A DNA stretch of 64,000 nt from NCBI GenBank assembly GCA_003342895.1, contig PTFA01000024.1, positions 3,547,052-3,611,051 of the forward strand. The letters are read 5' to 3'. Within the stretch, counting starts at the first letter, position 1. The number at the start of each line of letters is the position of its first letter. The stretch is from Casuarius casuarius (Eukaryota; Chordata; Aves; Casuariiformes; Casuariidae). Below, piece after piece: positions 1 to 15,100 of the stretch. The position numbers and the translations under genes were made by a program. The notes under the pieces were generated by a model. The model did no database searches. It was not told where the DNA came from and was given only the letters and a program-made list of their open reading frames with translations.

Positions 1-3000
1 AATATAACTGCTTTCATGGAAGAAACAGATTTTACAAGTATTTCATCTGTGCGGGATTGCAGGTATGTTCCAGATGAATAGATAATTTGAATGTTTGGTA
101 ATAGCATATGAAGCCTTTCATGTGAACACATGGGTCTTATTTGCTGAAATCAGATGTGCCTATAAATTTAGTTATCAAAAGTCTGTTAGCCCAGTTTTTC
201 ACCAGATATCTGAGAATACTTTGAATATATGACTGGCATGGTTTTGGGGATAGGAGACCTTGATATTTCATATTTTCCTTCCCCAATCTCCAGGTAAAAT
301 CAGCTACGTTGCTCTTAAAAGGTGTTTGTGTAACCTTCCTAAAGAGACTATGTTAAAAAGATCACCAAGTATAATCATAATAGAGTGCATATAAATGGTT
401 AACAGATTTCCATAAAGTAGATGTCTCACTAGATTGCTGTCCTGTCTTGCCAGAGCGAAAGTATGAGGAAGCTTGCTAGGTGTTCGTTATTTTATTTATT
501 TTTTTTAACCAGAGTGCTCAACTTCAAGTTGTGCTAGCTTGGCACCTCTAATTTAGAGGGATGATGTTCTGACAGTAATTATTCCTTAGTCTTCAAAAAC
601 TCTGTAGTAAAATTATATTTTACATTAGGCGGGTGTCGTCTTCAGTGTTGTACCTAATTAAAAAAGTTGCCTATAAATTCATACTGTCAGTCACATGCAG
701 CTCAAATTGTAATTCTTGAAATTAATATTAATTGGAATGTTATAAAGTGCTTTTAACTTAAAGGAAAATTATTATTTTGACTTAAGTATTTGGATTTTAT
801 ACTTGCAGAAATAAAAGTGGTGGTCTTGAATGTCTTCCTGTATTTTGAATGTTGTATTTTTTCTACACAGTCTTGAATACTTACGAAGCTGTTGCATTTG
901 ATTGAAAAGTTAAATGTAAAGCACTAACTTAAGTATAATGGTGTAACCTAACACAGGTGTAGATGACTTCTGTATGCTTGTGGCTTGTCTTTATTTTTAA
1001 TCAGCTCTTCCAAACACGTGGTGTTTGTTTTAAACTATTTCAGATCTGGTTTGATATTTGCACCACTCTCCTTCATTACATGCTCGTAACTTAGGTTGGT
1101 GTACTGATCAGCCAGCAGCACTAGAGGTCATGGAGAGCCTTCTTGTGAGCTGGGTCCAGCCTTTGAACTGCCAGCTGCCCGCTGCTGCTCAGTTTTGTCT
1201 AGTAGCGAGAAAAGGGCAGAAATGTGCTGATTAAAACTCCTCATCATCAGGTTTTGGTGGTTGTGTTCTGATGCTCCAGGTCATGCTCAATGCTTAGATG
1301 AAAATGTTTTGTTGTCTGTTACCAAAATAAATTGTATGCAGTTCATGATAGCTGAGATTAGTTAAAGTGAGTTTCCTAGATTTCTTTTCAGCTTCTTTTG
1401 GCATCTGTTTGTCAAAGCTGTAGTGCTTGTATGTTGTACTATGCTTGGATAAGAAGAGATTTAAAGTGTTTATAAAACATACACAAAGGAGATATTGCTC
1501 ACAGAATGCCCAAAGTTCCTGCCCATGACTCTATGGGCTTGTAAGTGAATATTAGTGAATTACCGTAAGTGGAATTAATCACTTAATGTCTTCAATATCA
1601 TACATTTTTGTAAATAGGTAAATATCTAATATCAAATGCCTTACTCTAAGGCAATTCCCTCTATCAGTTTGGGTTTTTTCTTTTGAAAGTAATTTTCTTT
1701 TACTTTATAGACACAAGCTAGGACCTGTGTCAATGCTGGTTGCTTCCTAGCAAAAATACTGGAAAATGCTTTACAGAGAGATAGTTAGACTTGAGCTTTC
1801 TGCGTCCCTGTTTTTGTTAAGACATTGCAAGACATTATCTGCTTTCTAGAGTGCCAGTAGTGATCTCAACTTGACTCGTTTTTATCTTCTTCCACTTGCA
1901 TCAGAAGATCAATGGCCAAACAGATGCAGAATTGTGTATATAAGCAGAATTACCTGAGCAGTATTTTTTTAAACCTATGGTTTGACGATCTTGCCCGTTC
2001 CTGAAAAAATGACCCTGGTGTCTCAGTGACACTGAAGTGTTTTTTTAAAGCTAGTGAATTTCTCAATATACACATACATAATTTTTGTAGATGTTGCCAC
2101 TTCTATTCATAGATAAAGCAGCAAGCCAATGTGAACTTATCCTTTAAGAGCTTGAATAGATGCTAGTTTATGTAGGCATTACTTACCTAGCATTGATCTC
2201 TGAAAAGTGTTTCTATACACACTTTGATTATATCAATATCTCTTTTCTTAAATTGATATATTACCACCTGCAAGGCCTTTTAACTCTCTTCGACCTTTAT
2301 GGACAATCTCTTTATTATAGATTAGCCTTAATTCAAGGGCAAGCTTGTTACTCTTAAAGCCCCTTAAATGAATTCATGGCAGTACTTGAAGAATGTATTA
2401 ACCACTCAGAACTGTTGCTAGTATTCATAAGTGTTTAATTGTTCATCAGAACTGTTTCTAACTGTGATCACTGAAAATCTGCAATTTGTGCTCACAACAG
2501 TAAGTTGGCTGTCATACTTTTCTTTCTTCCTCTTCCCCATTCCTAAGTCCAATTTAAGGTTGTGATAATTCTCCTAAGTGGAGACTAATATGTAATGTGG
2601 AGGGGGCAGGAAGAGGTGGAGCCTATGGATGCATACAATTCAGAAACAGTTGGTACAGTACCTTTTTAGGCAATCATGAATATATAGCATGTGGTTTTTC
2701 TGGGTGTGTGGGGGAGTTTTCTGGTTTCGTTTTTTATTTGGCAGACTAACAGTTACTTCAACCTCATTTTCACTCCTACTTAGTAACAGTGGTCAAATCA
2801 ACCATTTGTATGACATGGACACTTTTTTCTTACATTAATCCCCCTTCTGAGCAAAATATTCTAAACGAAAATATCCATTCATTTCCCATCTGTGCCCACA
2901 GAAGCATTTGTACTGGTAAATAGATATTAAAGCTTGTCAATATTTTGTGAAGAAAAATATATATAAAAAAATGAGAATAATATAATCATGGGGCAAGATG

Positions 3001-3106
3001 TCTTTTTTAACAAGTTGCAGTTGAGCTATCCTGTTTGACAAATCAAATCTTAAACCTTGAATTGATTTTTTTCTCCTGTCTCTCCTGATTGAAATTTTTT
3101 TTTCAG
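1..3106 (+). other. MFSD14B: MFSD14B intron, 3' part
   Basis: No exon for the expected TM1 region (an FLEFFAWG-type sequence) was found here, so the window starts inside the intron before the VLHETF exon. The sequence is AT-rich and unique-looking. The 3' end carries a T-rich tract and CAG at 3104-3106. Confidence 0.8.
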
Positions 3107-3169
3107 GTCTTACATGAAACATTTTCTCATCATACATTTTTAATGAATGGTCTTATTCAAGGTGTTAAG
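3107..3169 (+). CDS. MFSD14B: MFSD14B coding exon (first in window), 63 bp
   Basis: Polypyrimidine tract plus CAG at 3104-3106 and donor GTAAGA at 3170. It encodes VLHETFSHH and HTFLMNGLIQGVK, 21 residues, phase 0 at both ends. This is the start of TM2 following the extracytoplasmic VLHETF segment conserved in the family. The frame stays open upstream and downstream of the exon, so splice sites and family similarity set the borders. Confidence 0.94.
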
Positions 3170-6100
3170 GTAAGATTGCTTAGAAACACTGAGCTAAATA
3201 TTCTTTGTAGTTGTTCCTGTATTGTAATTAGTCTTTCCTTCATTATCCATAAGAATATTCTGGACATTGAGAATGTAATAAGCTCTCAGACCATTTCTGT
3301 TGTTGTCATGGTTGCATGTTCTTGGGCTCAATTCAAGATTTACAGTTAAATGGTAGCATCATGAAACAGATGAAATTTCTTAGAAGTTTAATACCTCTGA
3401 TTGGAATAGGTAGCAGTTAATTATTGTAATCTTGGTAAGGATCTTTCTAAGAATGGCAGTAGTATCTGCTTTTTAATACAGCCATGTTGATGTCTTTGAG
3501 ATAAGAAATGGAGTACTTAAACTATTATAATTTTGTCCAATATGTGACATAAAAGCTGTTTATATTTCAGCAGGTTTTTTCTGGTCTTTTATGAGCTTTT
3601 TGAACATTCTGAGGTGGCCAAGATGCTTACAATAACTTATGGCTTACTTAGGATACATTGGTGTTTAGATGGGCTGCGCTAGATTGTTGCCAGGAAAAAA
3701 AAATGCTTGGAAAAATTTTCTGTGGTAAAACTTCAGGAAGTGTCATCCTTGCTAACCATCTTACACAGAGACTTCAAAGCACTTAGTGTAATCTATCACT
3801 AAGTATTAATTTACAGCAGCCAAGAAATTGAGCTCTATTCTGTAACAGGTTGCAACAGTTTTAGCTAGAAGAAGACAACTTTAGCAAGGAATTGCTAGCT
3901 TGGTATCTTTTGTAGTGGACTGGCAGTGTTTCAGAAACCCCATGCAGCAGGCACCTAGGGGATGTCTCAAACCAGAAGAGAAACTTAGCTTTGTGGTTTT
4001 CTCTTAGCAAAACAAAGCTTATATTTTTCCTAATGCTTTCTCTCAGCTCTGTTCATTCACGGTGCAGCGTAACTATTGTGAGTAACATTTAAAAGCAATG
4101 AGTGGAGGTTCCCCTTATATTTTCTACAGAGTCTATCTGTAGAAGAGAAGTGCCCTAAACTCATTTTGTAAGTGTATGTATTGCTCTAACAGGTGTAATA
4201 AATGGAGGGGATAGATCAGAGTGAGCTTGGCCTTGTCTCCAATGTAATATTCTTCAAAATGTTCTTAATGAAACATTAAGACTATTTTGGGTACCAATTA
4301 GCAAAACATGTTAGTCTGTTCTAGTGAATTTTGGCTATAAGGAGCAAAAATATTAATTTCAACTGAGTAAGGCATCTAACTTTGTTAGGATCTGGTGATC
4401 TGGCTTTACAGCTTTTGCTCCCAATTTACTTTCCTGAAATCATTGGCATCCTAGCTATTGGGATTTGGCATAATGCTGCTTTAGTACAGTAGTCTGTATG
4501 CCAGTGTTAGACTGGAAGGTGATTATATTTAAACACCAGAGGTTAGCTAAAATTAGCTGGAGTGGACTTCAGTGTATGTAGGTACCTTAGGTACTTGCAG
4601 AATCATGTTTTTACTGATGTTTGGATTTATGGCAGATCTGGATTGTTGTGAGAACACCGTACTAATTAGGAGGTAGGCATGTTTCTTCTGGAAGTTTTGC
4701 AGAGCTCAGATCTGTGAAAGGCCTTGCTTTAATTCTTCACTGTAGTACAGAACAGAAATGAGCCGTAGATTCTAGGGCTTTATGAAATGTTTTGTTAACT
4801 AAATGTAGTAATCTCATTGTTAATGCAATGGAGAGAATGTGCTACTTGCAAATACATTGCATATTTCATTGGACTTACTGTTTGATCTCTAGTTAGAGAT
4901 ACCTAGATAATATTTCATAGCTTGAAAAATCTAGTGTTTGATTCTCAAACACTATCCATGGCCACTCTACCTGTAGGTCTGTGTTTTGCCACCAGAATGT
5001 CAGTAGAATGGTGTATTGCTGTCTCAGGTTCTGAGCTCAAGTGGTCTTCATAGTTGTTGCAATGTACAAATGTCCTGTATGTGATAAAAGTGCAGTATAA
5101 AGCAGTAAACATCATTCTGTTTTCATAGTTCTTCTGTTTTGTTTCAGAGAACAGTTAAGTTATCTGAAACCCTGTCTTAGGACAATCTTGTCTAAGTTAG
5201 AGGGGAGTTTGGTTTCGGCCCCTGAGAAGCCTGCCTTAAAGTAAGGCTAAGAAGTTGTCCTTTGTGCAACTTGGCTGTAGGTTTTGGATATTTTAAAGAA
5301 GCTTTCTGGATTGAATCAAATTGAGGTTGAAAAATTATCTCACCCCTGCCTTTTTAAATCCATTCAGGATTAATACATTTAAAACAAAAATCTAAGTCAC
5401 AGAGAAAAGTAGACTGTGGAAGAAACCGTGCAGTTTACATTAATTTTTTGCAAGTTTTCTTGTGTTCTATTTCTTTATGCTGCAGTTAAAGTGAAGCTTG
5501 GAAATGTAAATGAAGACATTAATTTTGTTTTCTTCTGTCACAGGGTTTTTTGTCCTTTCTCAGTGCTCCACTAATAGGTGCTCTATCAGATGCATGGGGA
5601 AGAAAATCTTTTCTTCTTCTCACAGTTTTCTTCACTTGTGCCCCAATCCCATTAATGAGAATAAGTCCATGGTAAGTGGTACAGATTGCAGTAGGGAACT
5701 TGTCAGTATAGCAGGAAATTCAGTTACGGGAGTAGTAGTTTGGGGAGGTGGGAGAGGGACAATAAGGCAAGAGAAAAAGCACTTTAAGATGTGATTCTGT
5801 TATTCTGGAGCTTTTTCGTTCAAGGGCTGTTAGAAGTATTTGTCTTGAAAGTATTTTCTATAGAAGGCAGTAATTGAAGTGGCTTGATAGCACTGTGTAA
5901 TTTGTAGCTATAAGCTCAACTCTGACTCTTTCTCTGAGGACTCATAAGATGCTGTAATAAATGTGTTCTTAAAAGATGAATGAATCTTAGTATTTGACCA
6001 CATTTAACGTTTTGATTATCAAACTTTTGAAGTCTTAACTGACTGGAATTGACTTAGTTTCAGTTTCATTTACTTTGGTTGTGAAACTTAAGACGACAAC

Positions 6101-9100
6101 ACAAGAACTTTGTGTATGCTGAGTGCATTCAGAGTTCAGCTTCCAAAGCATTAATATATGATAGTTTGAAGTGGCTGATAAATGGCCCTAGAATAGCTTC
6201 TGAACTGAGTCCGAAGATGATTTCTCTCAACTTCAACTTGCTTCAGCTTTGACAGTATAAAATGTATAGTTATGTCCTTCTTAAGAGGCCACTTCTCCTT
6301 TCACATTGATGTAAAGTGAACAGTGGAGTATCAAAAATTAAAGCTACAATTTCCAGTATTTAAGCTAGACTACACAATACTGGACTTTCTTTATTCATCT
6401 TCTATAGAGCTCTAAGTAGTTCTAGATAAACTATTTTCATAGGCTAGATAGAAACTCGCTTGGTTAGTAAGAGAAGTAGAGGTCTTTCTCAGCTTAAATT
6501 TTCTAATTGTTGCTTTTAAATCATTAGGTGGTACTTCGCTATGATTTCAGTATCTGGAATCTTTTCTGTTACCTTTTCTGTAATATTTGCCTATGTAGCT
6601 GATGTAACACAAGAACATGAAAGAATTACAGCCTATGGACTGGTAAGATATGCTAAACTTAAATTTGAAAAAAGGTCAAATTGTGACCTTTGTATTGAAC
6701 TTGTGTTTTAATACAGATTGTTTCCCAATACATGTAACAAGGCTGATAGAGAAAGGAATGAACCATGGATCAAGGCATCATGTTAAAATTTGGGAGGTCT
6801 AATTCAGATTTTCTATTGCTGCATAGACTGCTTTGTGCTTATAGCAAAGCAGAATTGATGTTTGACTACTCTGCCTGCATCTAGGGCATATTTAGCAAAA
6901 CATGTTTTAGGCTTTGCAGTCAGAATAAGCAATGGTTTTGACAGCAATACAAGTTATTTGATGCTGGTTTGGCCATTTCTCTCCCCTACCTTGATTTGCA
7001 CTTTTGCTTATATATGACTTATTTTTATTATAGAATAGAACTATATAGAATGACTTTTCTATAGCCATATATAAGGAGGAAGGGGGAAAAATACACAACG
7101 CAGCCTTTCTGCTAATTTACTTATTCATGACCTTTTTTACTTTGCAAGGGGAGAAGAAAATAGTTTAGTTTGTACAAACTGGGTCTTCCAAAAATAATAT
7201 AATTCCTGCCTAGCTTACTCTTGTGAATACTTATATTGGTTTAGGTTTTGTGTAACCAGAGGCCCGTTGGTAGGTGCCTTTAATCTTTCAACTTTATTTA
7301 TCCCTGCATCTTCTGTGCATTTGTTTTCATTATACAATTTTTCATGGACTTCGTTCTTGACTAACTGTATTCTGTTGTCCTTTGAGCTGTTAAGGAGTAA
7401 TCTAAAAATAATGGAAAAACCTTAGGAATGAATGATTCTCAGATGTTAATTTAACAGTTAAGAAAATAAAGGACTTAGTTCTCTTGCATCAAGCTTGTGT
7501 GTGGTGTTGTAGCAGAGCACAAAATAGGATTACCAGTCCTGAAACTTCCATTTTATTTCTCCTGCCTGTAAAGGGCCTTAGGTGCAGCGGGAGGATCCAT
7601 TCACCTGCCTTTAAACAATGAAACAGTGTGGGGTTTTCTAGGGTCGTTCCCCCCCCACACACACACACTTTTCCCCTAAAAATCTAAAAGCAATGGATCC
7701 TGAGGTGCAATTGTTTCAATAAGGTCTGTGTCTTTTTCTAGTTGGTTCATCTGTTATGCCGCCTTTTTCTTAAGATTTTTCTAGGTAGGTGTAAAACTAA
7801 GCTTCTAGCTTGAGTTGTTACTTCTACAGAATAGTCATGCAGAGGATTTTTATTTTGGTGTGGAAAAAAGTGGTAATTTTTTAAAAAACTTTTTCTAACC
7901 CTTTCTAATGATTTCTGTAGCGAAATTAAAGAGCACCTCAGACTTTCGAGTGTGTTCTTCTGCACGTGAATACAAGTGATTTTGTTAGTAGCTGCGTATC
8001 CTTACAACGTAATATGAAGCGGTGCAGTTGTTACTGGACTTCTTGTGATAGTTAATGATCTCTTATTTTGCTGTGCTGTCCAGTACAGTTGTAGCTATAT
8101 GTATTTATAATTCAAAATGCTGACAGAGGCATTATCTACTACTCTATTCATCTCAGAGGTCTGAGGCTTAAGTTCATTTAGGCAAGCATTTAAACATGCT
8201 GACAACTTTTTTCAATCGTATCTTGTCAGGTTCATAATTGGAAAACTTTTGTTTGGACTAAACAGTGTTTGTAAGAGCTGTTTTCTTTTGATTTAGCCAA
8301 ATTCAATTTTCAATCTTTGACTGTAAATCCTATCTTTGTGTATAGGAGGGTGGAGAAACTTACTTGAACCCATATTTCCAGCTATATATGACTTTTGAAT
8401 GAAATCAGTTTGAATTTGAATGCTGCACTTCTGGTGTTTTCATCAGCAAGTTAGCTCATTACCATGCAATGACAGAGTAACCAATTTGATAACTTTGTGA
8501 ACTATTCTTGTGCGCAGGTATCTGCCACCTTTGCTGCGAGTTTGGTAACTAGTCCTGCCATTGGTGCATACCTGTCTGCCAACTATGGAGATAATCTTGT
8601 TGTGCTGGTGGCCACAGTGGTGGCTGTTGTGGACATCTGTTTCATCCTGCTAGCTGTACCAGAATCTCTACCTGAAAAAATGAGGCCTGCTTCATGGGGA
8701 GCTTCTATATCATGGGAACAAGCAGACCCTTTTGCAGTAAGACACACTTCCATAAATATTTAAATAATTGTTTTTTGTAAATGTTTAATTGGTAGCTTCA
8801 ACACGCCATAGTCTCTGCTCTTGTACAAAAAGGTCCAGCTAAATAATAAATACTTTGGATTAAATGTTCTTTATATTGGAAACAAGTCTTGATGCGAAAT
8901 CCAAAGGGAAATGCTTTATTCTTCTACCCTACTTTCTCTCTGTTACAATAAATGCTGAATTCTTATGCTGCTGCAGCCTCAATAATTGATACTACAAGAC
9001 TTTCCATATGAATTTTATGCCTTCTGCTTTCATAGAGAGGTTTGTTTGTTTGCATTACACACTGGTATCTGAAGCGGAGAATGAATTGTTCTTAGTGAGA

Positions 9101-12100
9101 TCACCCTGCTGGGAATCGTTTTGAATGCTGAGAGATGAATGACATGCTTGAAAGATTGCAGTTAAATTTGTTTTCTACAATTTATTTTTTACTCAAACTA
9201 GAAAAATACCTTTGTAATTTGGCAACAGGAACATACAGAGTAACAATGAGGTTATAATGTTTGCTAGCATCATTCAGAACAGACTGTTAGGGAGATGTTA
9301 GATACTATGTATTTCCCTATATATTATATAATGCTGCTTACAGCAAATACTTGAAATTTGTCACCAAACTATGGCTTCAAAAATTAAATGGGTAACTTAG
9401 CAGAAGTTTCAGATATCAGGAACAGTATGGAACAAATAGCTGTTTTAATGATTAGCTTACCTATTTCCTTGTACGATTTTATTTTCTCAGTATTTGACTA
9501 GTATGTGTGGGTAAAAAGTGGATAAAAAGAAATTGAATCCAACTTCAACTTTCTTTATGCTTTCGTTAGACTTTGTATTCATGTTTTAATATTTGTTTTG
9601 CTTGTTTGTCTTTCAGTCTCTAAAGAAGGTTAGGAAAGATTCTACAGTTCTCCTGATCTGTATTACAGTGTTTCTCTCCTATCTGCCTGAGGCTGGCCAG
9701 TATTCCAGCTTTTTTCTGTATTTGCGACAGGTAAGTGTTGGTCACTTATCTTGATAATACTGTTTAAATAGGGGTTCCCTGAGACCTGCTTCTTGTTGAA
9801 AACTCTTAAACTGCATTGTGGCAAAATACAGTTTTAAAAAATAAAGGCAAGGTCCTTCACTAAGTCAAAAACTGAATGAAACTGGAAACTTGACTAGGGA
9901 AGCATAAAGCCTGCCATAGCTTAAGTATGTGGTAATGAGTTAAGCAGACCTTTGTTCCCATTCACTGTAGTAGTTTATATGTCTCAAGTTGGAATCTTGC
10001 CTGTCGAAGAGCTATTGTTGTGTCCATGGGAAGGGTAGGGAACTTTAATTTCCAAATAAATGGCTTTGTGTGTCTCACTTTTTTGGGGGGAGATGGACAA
10101 AACAACAGGCTTTTTTCTTCTGTAGGTTTCTTGGCAAGCAATAAAGTTAATGGAAGTATTCATGTGTTTGAGAATAATTCAGATTACAAGGAGGGATCAA
10201 TATTTTCTTTTAAGGAGAAATCTTTTTGCTAGTGCTTCTCCTAGACTGTTTAGCATTTGTTTTATGCATTTCCTGTTTCTCTTCAGGTTATAGGGTTTGG
10301 ATCTGCTAGCATTGCAGCATTTATAGCTGTGGTAGGAATTCTGTCCATAATAGCTCAGGTAAGCTTTATTTTTTCTTAGCTTTTTATTAAACAGTACGAA
10401 ACAGGATGCTGAGGCACTTCCGAGTATTAAACTGGTCTATAAACTTTTTACGTGCTTTGAAACACCTATAGATCTTGCATTCACTAAAGATTATATTCAT
10501 ACGGATTCTGAGTAAATCCCTCTCCCTTTGGATGGACTTTCCTCAGGAGTACTGGTACTTAGGCATTAAATGTAATCAAAACTCACCAAACCTGGATCAG
10601 TAAATTTACTGAAAACTCTGACTTCAAATGACTAAAATGGTGTAGCAGACTAGCTTAACAGTAGTCAGTGCAAAAGGCCTTCTGGAAGGGGAAGGTGAAT
10701 TTTGTTTACTTGCACCAATGCTCATAAATTTCACTGGCTTATGCTATCAAACTCTCATAAACAGATGCCTGTGTCCAAGCGGTCTGGCCAAGGCTACTTA
10801 GGCTCAGCTTGGAGATTGAGGGACTTTTGAGGTGTTGGTACATTTTTGTTCCTCTTAGTTGGCAACAGTAAGCTGGTTTTTGGATAGGTCTTTTAGGAGT
10901 CGGACAGTCATTATGGTGTGATCTTATGTCTTTTACTTCATCCTCATAAACCTTGCTGCCCACTGTGTCTATTTCCTTGTTTAGGTATCTTTATGGCTAC
11001 AGTTTGTCTTCCTGTTGTGATGACAGGAAGAGGAGTGGCACATGCATGTGTTGTAACCTTGTTGCCATCCTCCTATAAGCAGGATGGAGGTCTTACTGTT
11101 TTGATGTAAACATGTTCCTCAGTGTTCACCGGTTTTACTGGTGTCAGTTGTATCCTTGATTATCAATACAAGCTACTCTTTTAACCCTTGCTCTGTTTCT
11201 TCTGATGCTTTTATATGCACTTACATTTTTCCAGTTATACTTTACTCAGAGCAATCTTAATATTTTTGCTAAACATCTCTACAGTGGTTGACATTCTGCT
11301 TTGTGATTTTTAATATTAAAATGCAGAAACTATGCACTGATTTTTTTGAACTCTGAAGAGTTCAAATTGTTGAAATAAATCTTGCTTCATAAATACTGAT
11401 TTGCAAGTTGGCGTGTTAGATATACCTAGAAAGGATTGATTCACATGTAAATAGAATTATTTCATTTTTGTTATTTAGCTTTCAAATTAGCTGAGACTAA
11501 AACTAAGCATGGGAGCACAAGAAAACTAGGATCAGTAAGATGGATGTGAGAGGAAGTGTGGTTTGCTCTGCAGTCATTCTCGTTCTTTCCCTGACTTTTC
11601 ATAAGGTTCTTATGTTAAAGAAAAACGTGTGTTCTCTTAACTCCATGAGGCTGTCTGGACTTTTGGGAATGGTCTGCCTCTTGCTGTGGAGCTATTGCTG
11701 TTGTACCTGAATTGGGGCTTCCTTTCCCTTCAGTAGTAATATCCCTACTAACAGATGAAAAACTGGCCTTCAGGATTTGTTTCCATGTGCAAAAATAAGT
11801 CAAATGACTGATGTCAAGAGTAAGCAGACTATATAGTAAAAATTGCATAGGAAAGGGGCTTGACCAAATTTTGATGTGAGTTGTGAAGTAATAGAAGCAG
11901 CAGGGTTTGCTCATTGGTTTTAATTGTAAATATGGGTGGTAATTCACATTGTCCCCCACCCTGAGAAATCTCAAAGATGATTCTTTTCATCTAGTATTTG
12001 TAGATGCTCCTAAATTCAATCTGTACTGTCTTAAGACCAGCTTTTATTGTGGAATTTTCTGTTCTGTGAGAAAATACAGGATTCTGCTTCCATCCCTACA

Positions 12101-15100
12101 ATTTATATCTCAGCATCTGTTTCTGCTGTAATGTACACAGAGAAGGCAGTATGTACACTGTAGAGTCCTTAAGCAGAAGCAGAAACCCTTTAATAGTTAA
12201 CTATCTGTACATTAAATGCTGATAGGACAGCCTATGTTACATTTTAGCTTTAATATAGGAAAAGTAATAGCATGAATAGTGTGAGTTTCTTCAGCAGTTG
12301 GAAGTCTTCTGAATTATTTTATGTAGAAGGAGAAATTGTTTTAACAATGAGTTTTTAAAATGACTTTTGGATGAATCAATTTCTCTTGCAGACTGGGTTT
12401 CTCAGTATCTTGATGAGGTCAATAGGGAACAAAAACACAGTTCTTCTTGGCCTTGGCTTTCAGATCCTTCAGTTGGCTTGGTATGGTTTTGGATCTCAGT
12501 CTTGGTAAGTGTGTGTTTTCACATGTGCATACCTGTTATAAAACTGATTTTTTCCCAAGAAATCCTACCATTTTATTTTCGTCATCATGAGTATTTGTCT
12601 TCTGTGCCTAAAACATTCTGATCTGCATTACACTGAGGAAGCTTGGTCTGGATTTCACAGACTTAAGAATGATGGAACTTTCTGGGTCTATAGTGTAAGT
12701 TGTAGAGTAGCAGCCCTTCTGAAGAAGGAATCTTTGCACCATTTTAGTACGCTCGCTTGTTTTATGTCTTTGTTACTAAAGCATTTTTAAACTTTAAATT
12801 CACAAACTAATAAGTAGCATGTTCTCTCCAGTAATTCCATTATGTTCATCCTATCAATCAGACTTTCATTTTTATTTCTACCATGTCATTCTCCTACTAT
12901 AACTATTTTTGGTCTTGGAAGCTGTACAAGCTGCTTTATTGGAAGTAGAGTGAACTAAAACAGGAAGCTGTTCCCTTTTTAAAAAAAAAAAAAAGTTTGT
13001 CCTACAACATGATGAAGAATGTGTATTCTTCATCAGAGTGCTTCCTAGTGCCTTTTATGAATTAGAACTGCTTCACCAGGAGACCCTCTGAAACTGTTCC
13101 TCTGACATAGCCTTTGTAGGGGGCAAGCCAGTATGGCATTTCACTCACACTCCCCTTCTCCCTACTTCAATAGCTAGTGTAGAATCAAAAGTTTTTGTTT
13201 CAACAAGGTTTTTACAAGAGTAAGTTGGAGAAAATGAGGCAGAGGAAGGCCCTGACTAGATAATTGCTACACTTTAGTTATTTTGAGTACTTTTGAAAGA
13301 AAGTTAAGCCCTGAATGAGGGTGGCCTTGTGGCCTTTTTGAGGTGGGGGGAAGGAGAATAAAGGGGAATTACGAGCATTGTTTTCTAATTCAAATTATGT
13401 ATTTAAAACAGGATGATGTGGGCAGCAGGAGCTGTAGCAGCTATGTCAAGCATTACATTCCCAGCAATCAGTGCTCTGGTTTCACGAAATGCAGAGTCGG
13501 ATCAACAAGGTGAGTATTAAATGCACTTGTGTTTGAGCATCAAAGCAAGCTTTCCTGGATGGTTGTTCTGACTAGAAAGCAGAATACTTACTTAGTCATA
13601 CTTCTCAAATAGGCTGATGAGTAAGGCGTTTTTGTGGTACTAGCTGTGGAAGTCTACCAATATGTAGAAAAGAGGTGCACACATCTGTCAGATTTGCATT
13701 GCAAAATGTATAGCTTCTATCAGACCAGTTGATCCTCTTCTAGCTTCCTCTAAAAATACTGACTACAAAAGTGATGAAATGTGGTAACTTTCATGCTTTT
13801 TCCTTCCTCTTTTTTAACTAGAAGTAATATTCTCTAAGGAGACAACCAGTATTAATGTTAACTACTATCTTTTAACGAAGACTAAAAACATAGCTTACTA
13901 GATTAAAATAAGCCATATATTCATAAGAAAATGCTCTCTTCTGTGTGCGGAAAGATGGTCCTACTTGCTATACTACTTCTAAATTTCAAGAATAGAAAAG
14001 GAAACTTAAGTAAATAGTTGATCTGAGCAAGTAGGGAAACTTCAGGAAGAAATGGCATGTAATTCTCTTTGAAGGAGAACGAACATATCAAAAATACTGT
14101 TTTGTTTTAAAATGGAGCGTGGGAAGGAGTCAAAGAACTAAGTCTTAATGTTGGCATCTAATAGCTGAATTTACAATGTTCTATTTTAGTCCTGTACACA
14201 TGTCATATAAATATCAATCTTGCTTTAATGGTGTACAATGAGAAGTTAAATAATTGAGGTTAATATGGGAGAAACAAAGGGAATGCAGAAATCTGTCTCC
14301 TAGACAGATTACTATGGAGTTTAAAGGTGCCAAAGACAGTATTTTGCATGTTTTTAATCGTCTCCCTTCCTGAAAACTCTTTTGTTTCTAATAGAGGCAT
14401 CTAAAAGACCAATTGTCTATTAATGTCATGAAATGAATAGTTTAATTAAAGAACAGGTTTACAGAAGTAGTGGATCTTTCTTTTTGTACTGAAGAAAACT
14501 ATTGTTAATAGCTTAAGTATACAGTAGTTTCTGGAGTGAAGTTTTGCCACCTTGTGGCAGGCAGAGTTCTAAGCTTATAGGTCAACCTATAATGAAAAAA
14601 TCTTGGATGGCAAACAGGCCAAAAAGGAAATTGTCCGTCCATCTTACAGGTTTCTGGCACAAGAAGGAAGGGGCTACTTGGACTACTAATATCAAAAATA
14701 ATGTCCTGTAGCATCTTAGTCTAAGATCATCCAACTGTTGTAGTTATGTTGCCATCATAATCACTTAATGAGCTCAAAGCAAAAATATCTCCACAGAACT
14801 TTGATTAATCAAGCTTTTGTAATACTTTAATCTGAAACTGCAGCTAAGCTAGTATTGTGAATTTACTGCTTTTCCATCCCAAATAAGTTGTTGGTACTTA
14901 GATAAATCCAGGTTTAGACTGGAAAAGGGAGGCCAACTTATAGTTTGGGCATATTTTGTCAGCTACATTGTTTAATACGTCATATATTAGTCTAACTTTC
15001 ACTTGAAAATAAACTGGGCAAGTGCCATACTTAACCTATGCTTTGTTCATTGTAGGCATCGGGTGAGGGTGGAAGAATTGTTATAGAGAGCATTGGACTT

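Noticed and set aside
1..3106. Search for the missing TM1 exon of MFSD14B
   Set aside because: No reading frame resembling the conserved FLEFFAWG region was found with splice sites, so the exon is placed outside the window.
13010..13035. Intronic hairpin as a miRNA candidate
   Set aside because: The stem is only 11 bp, far shorter than a Drosha/Dicer substrate. The same applies to the other short palindromes listed.
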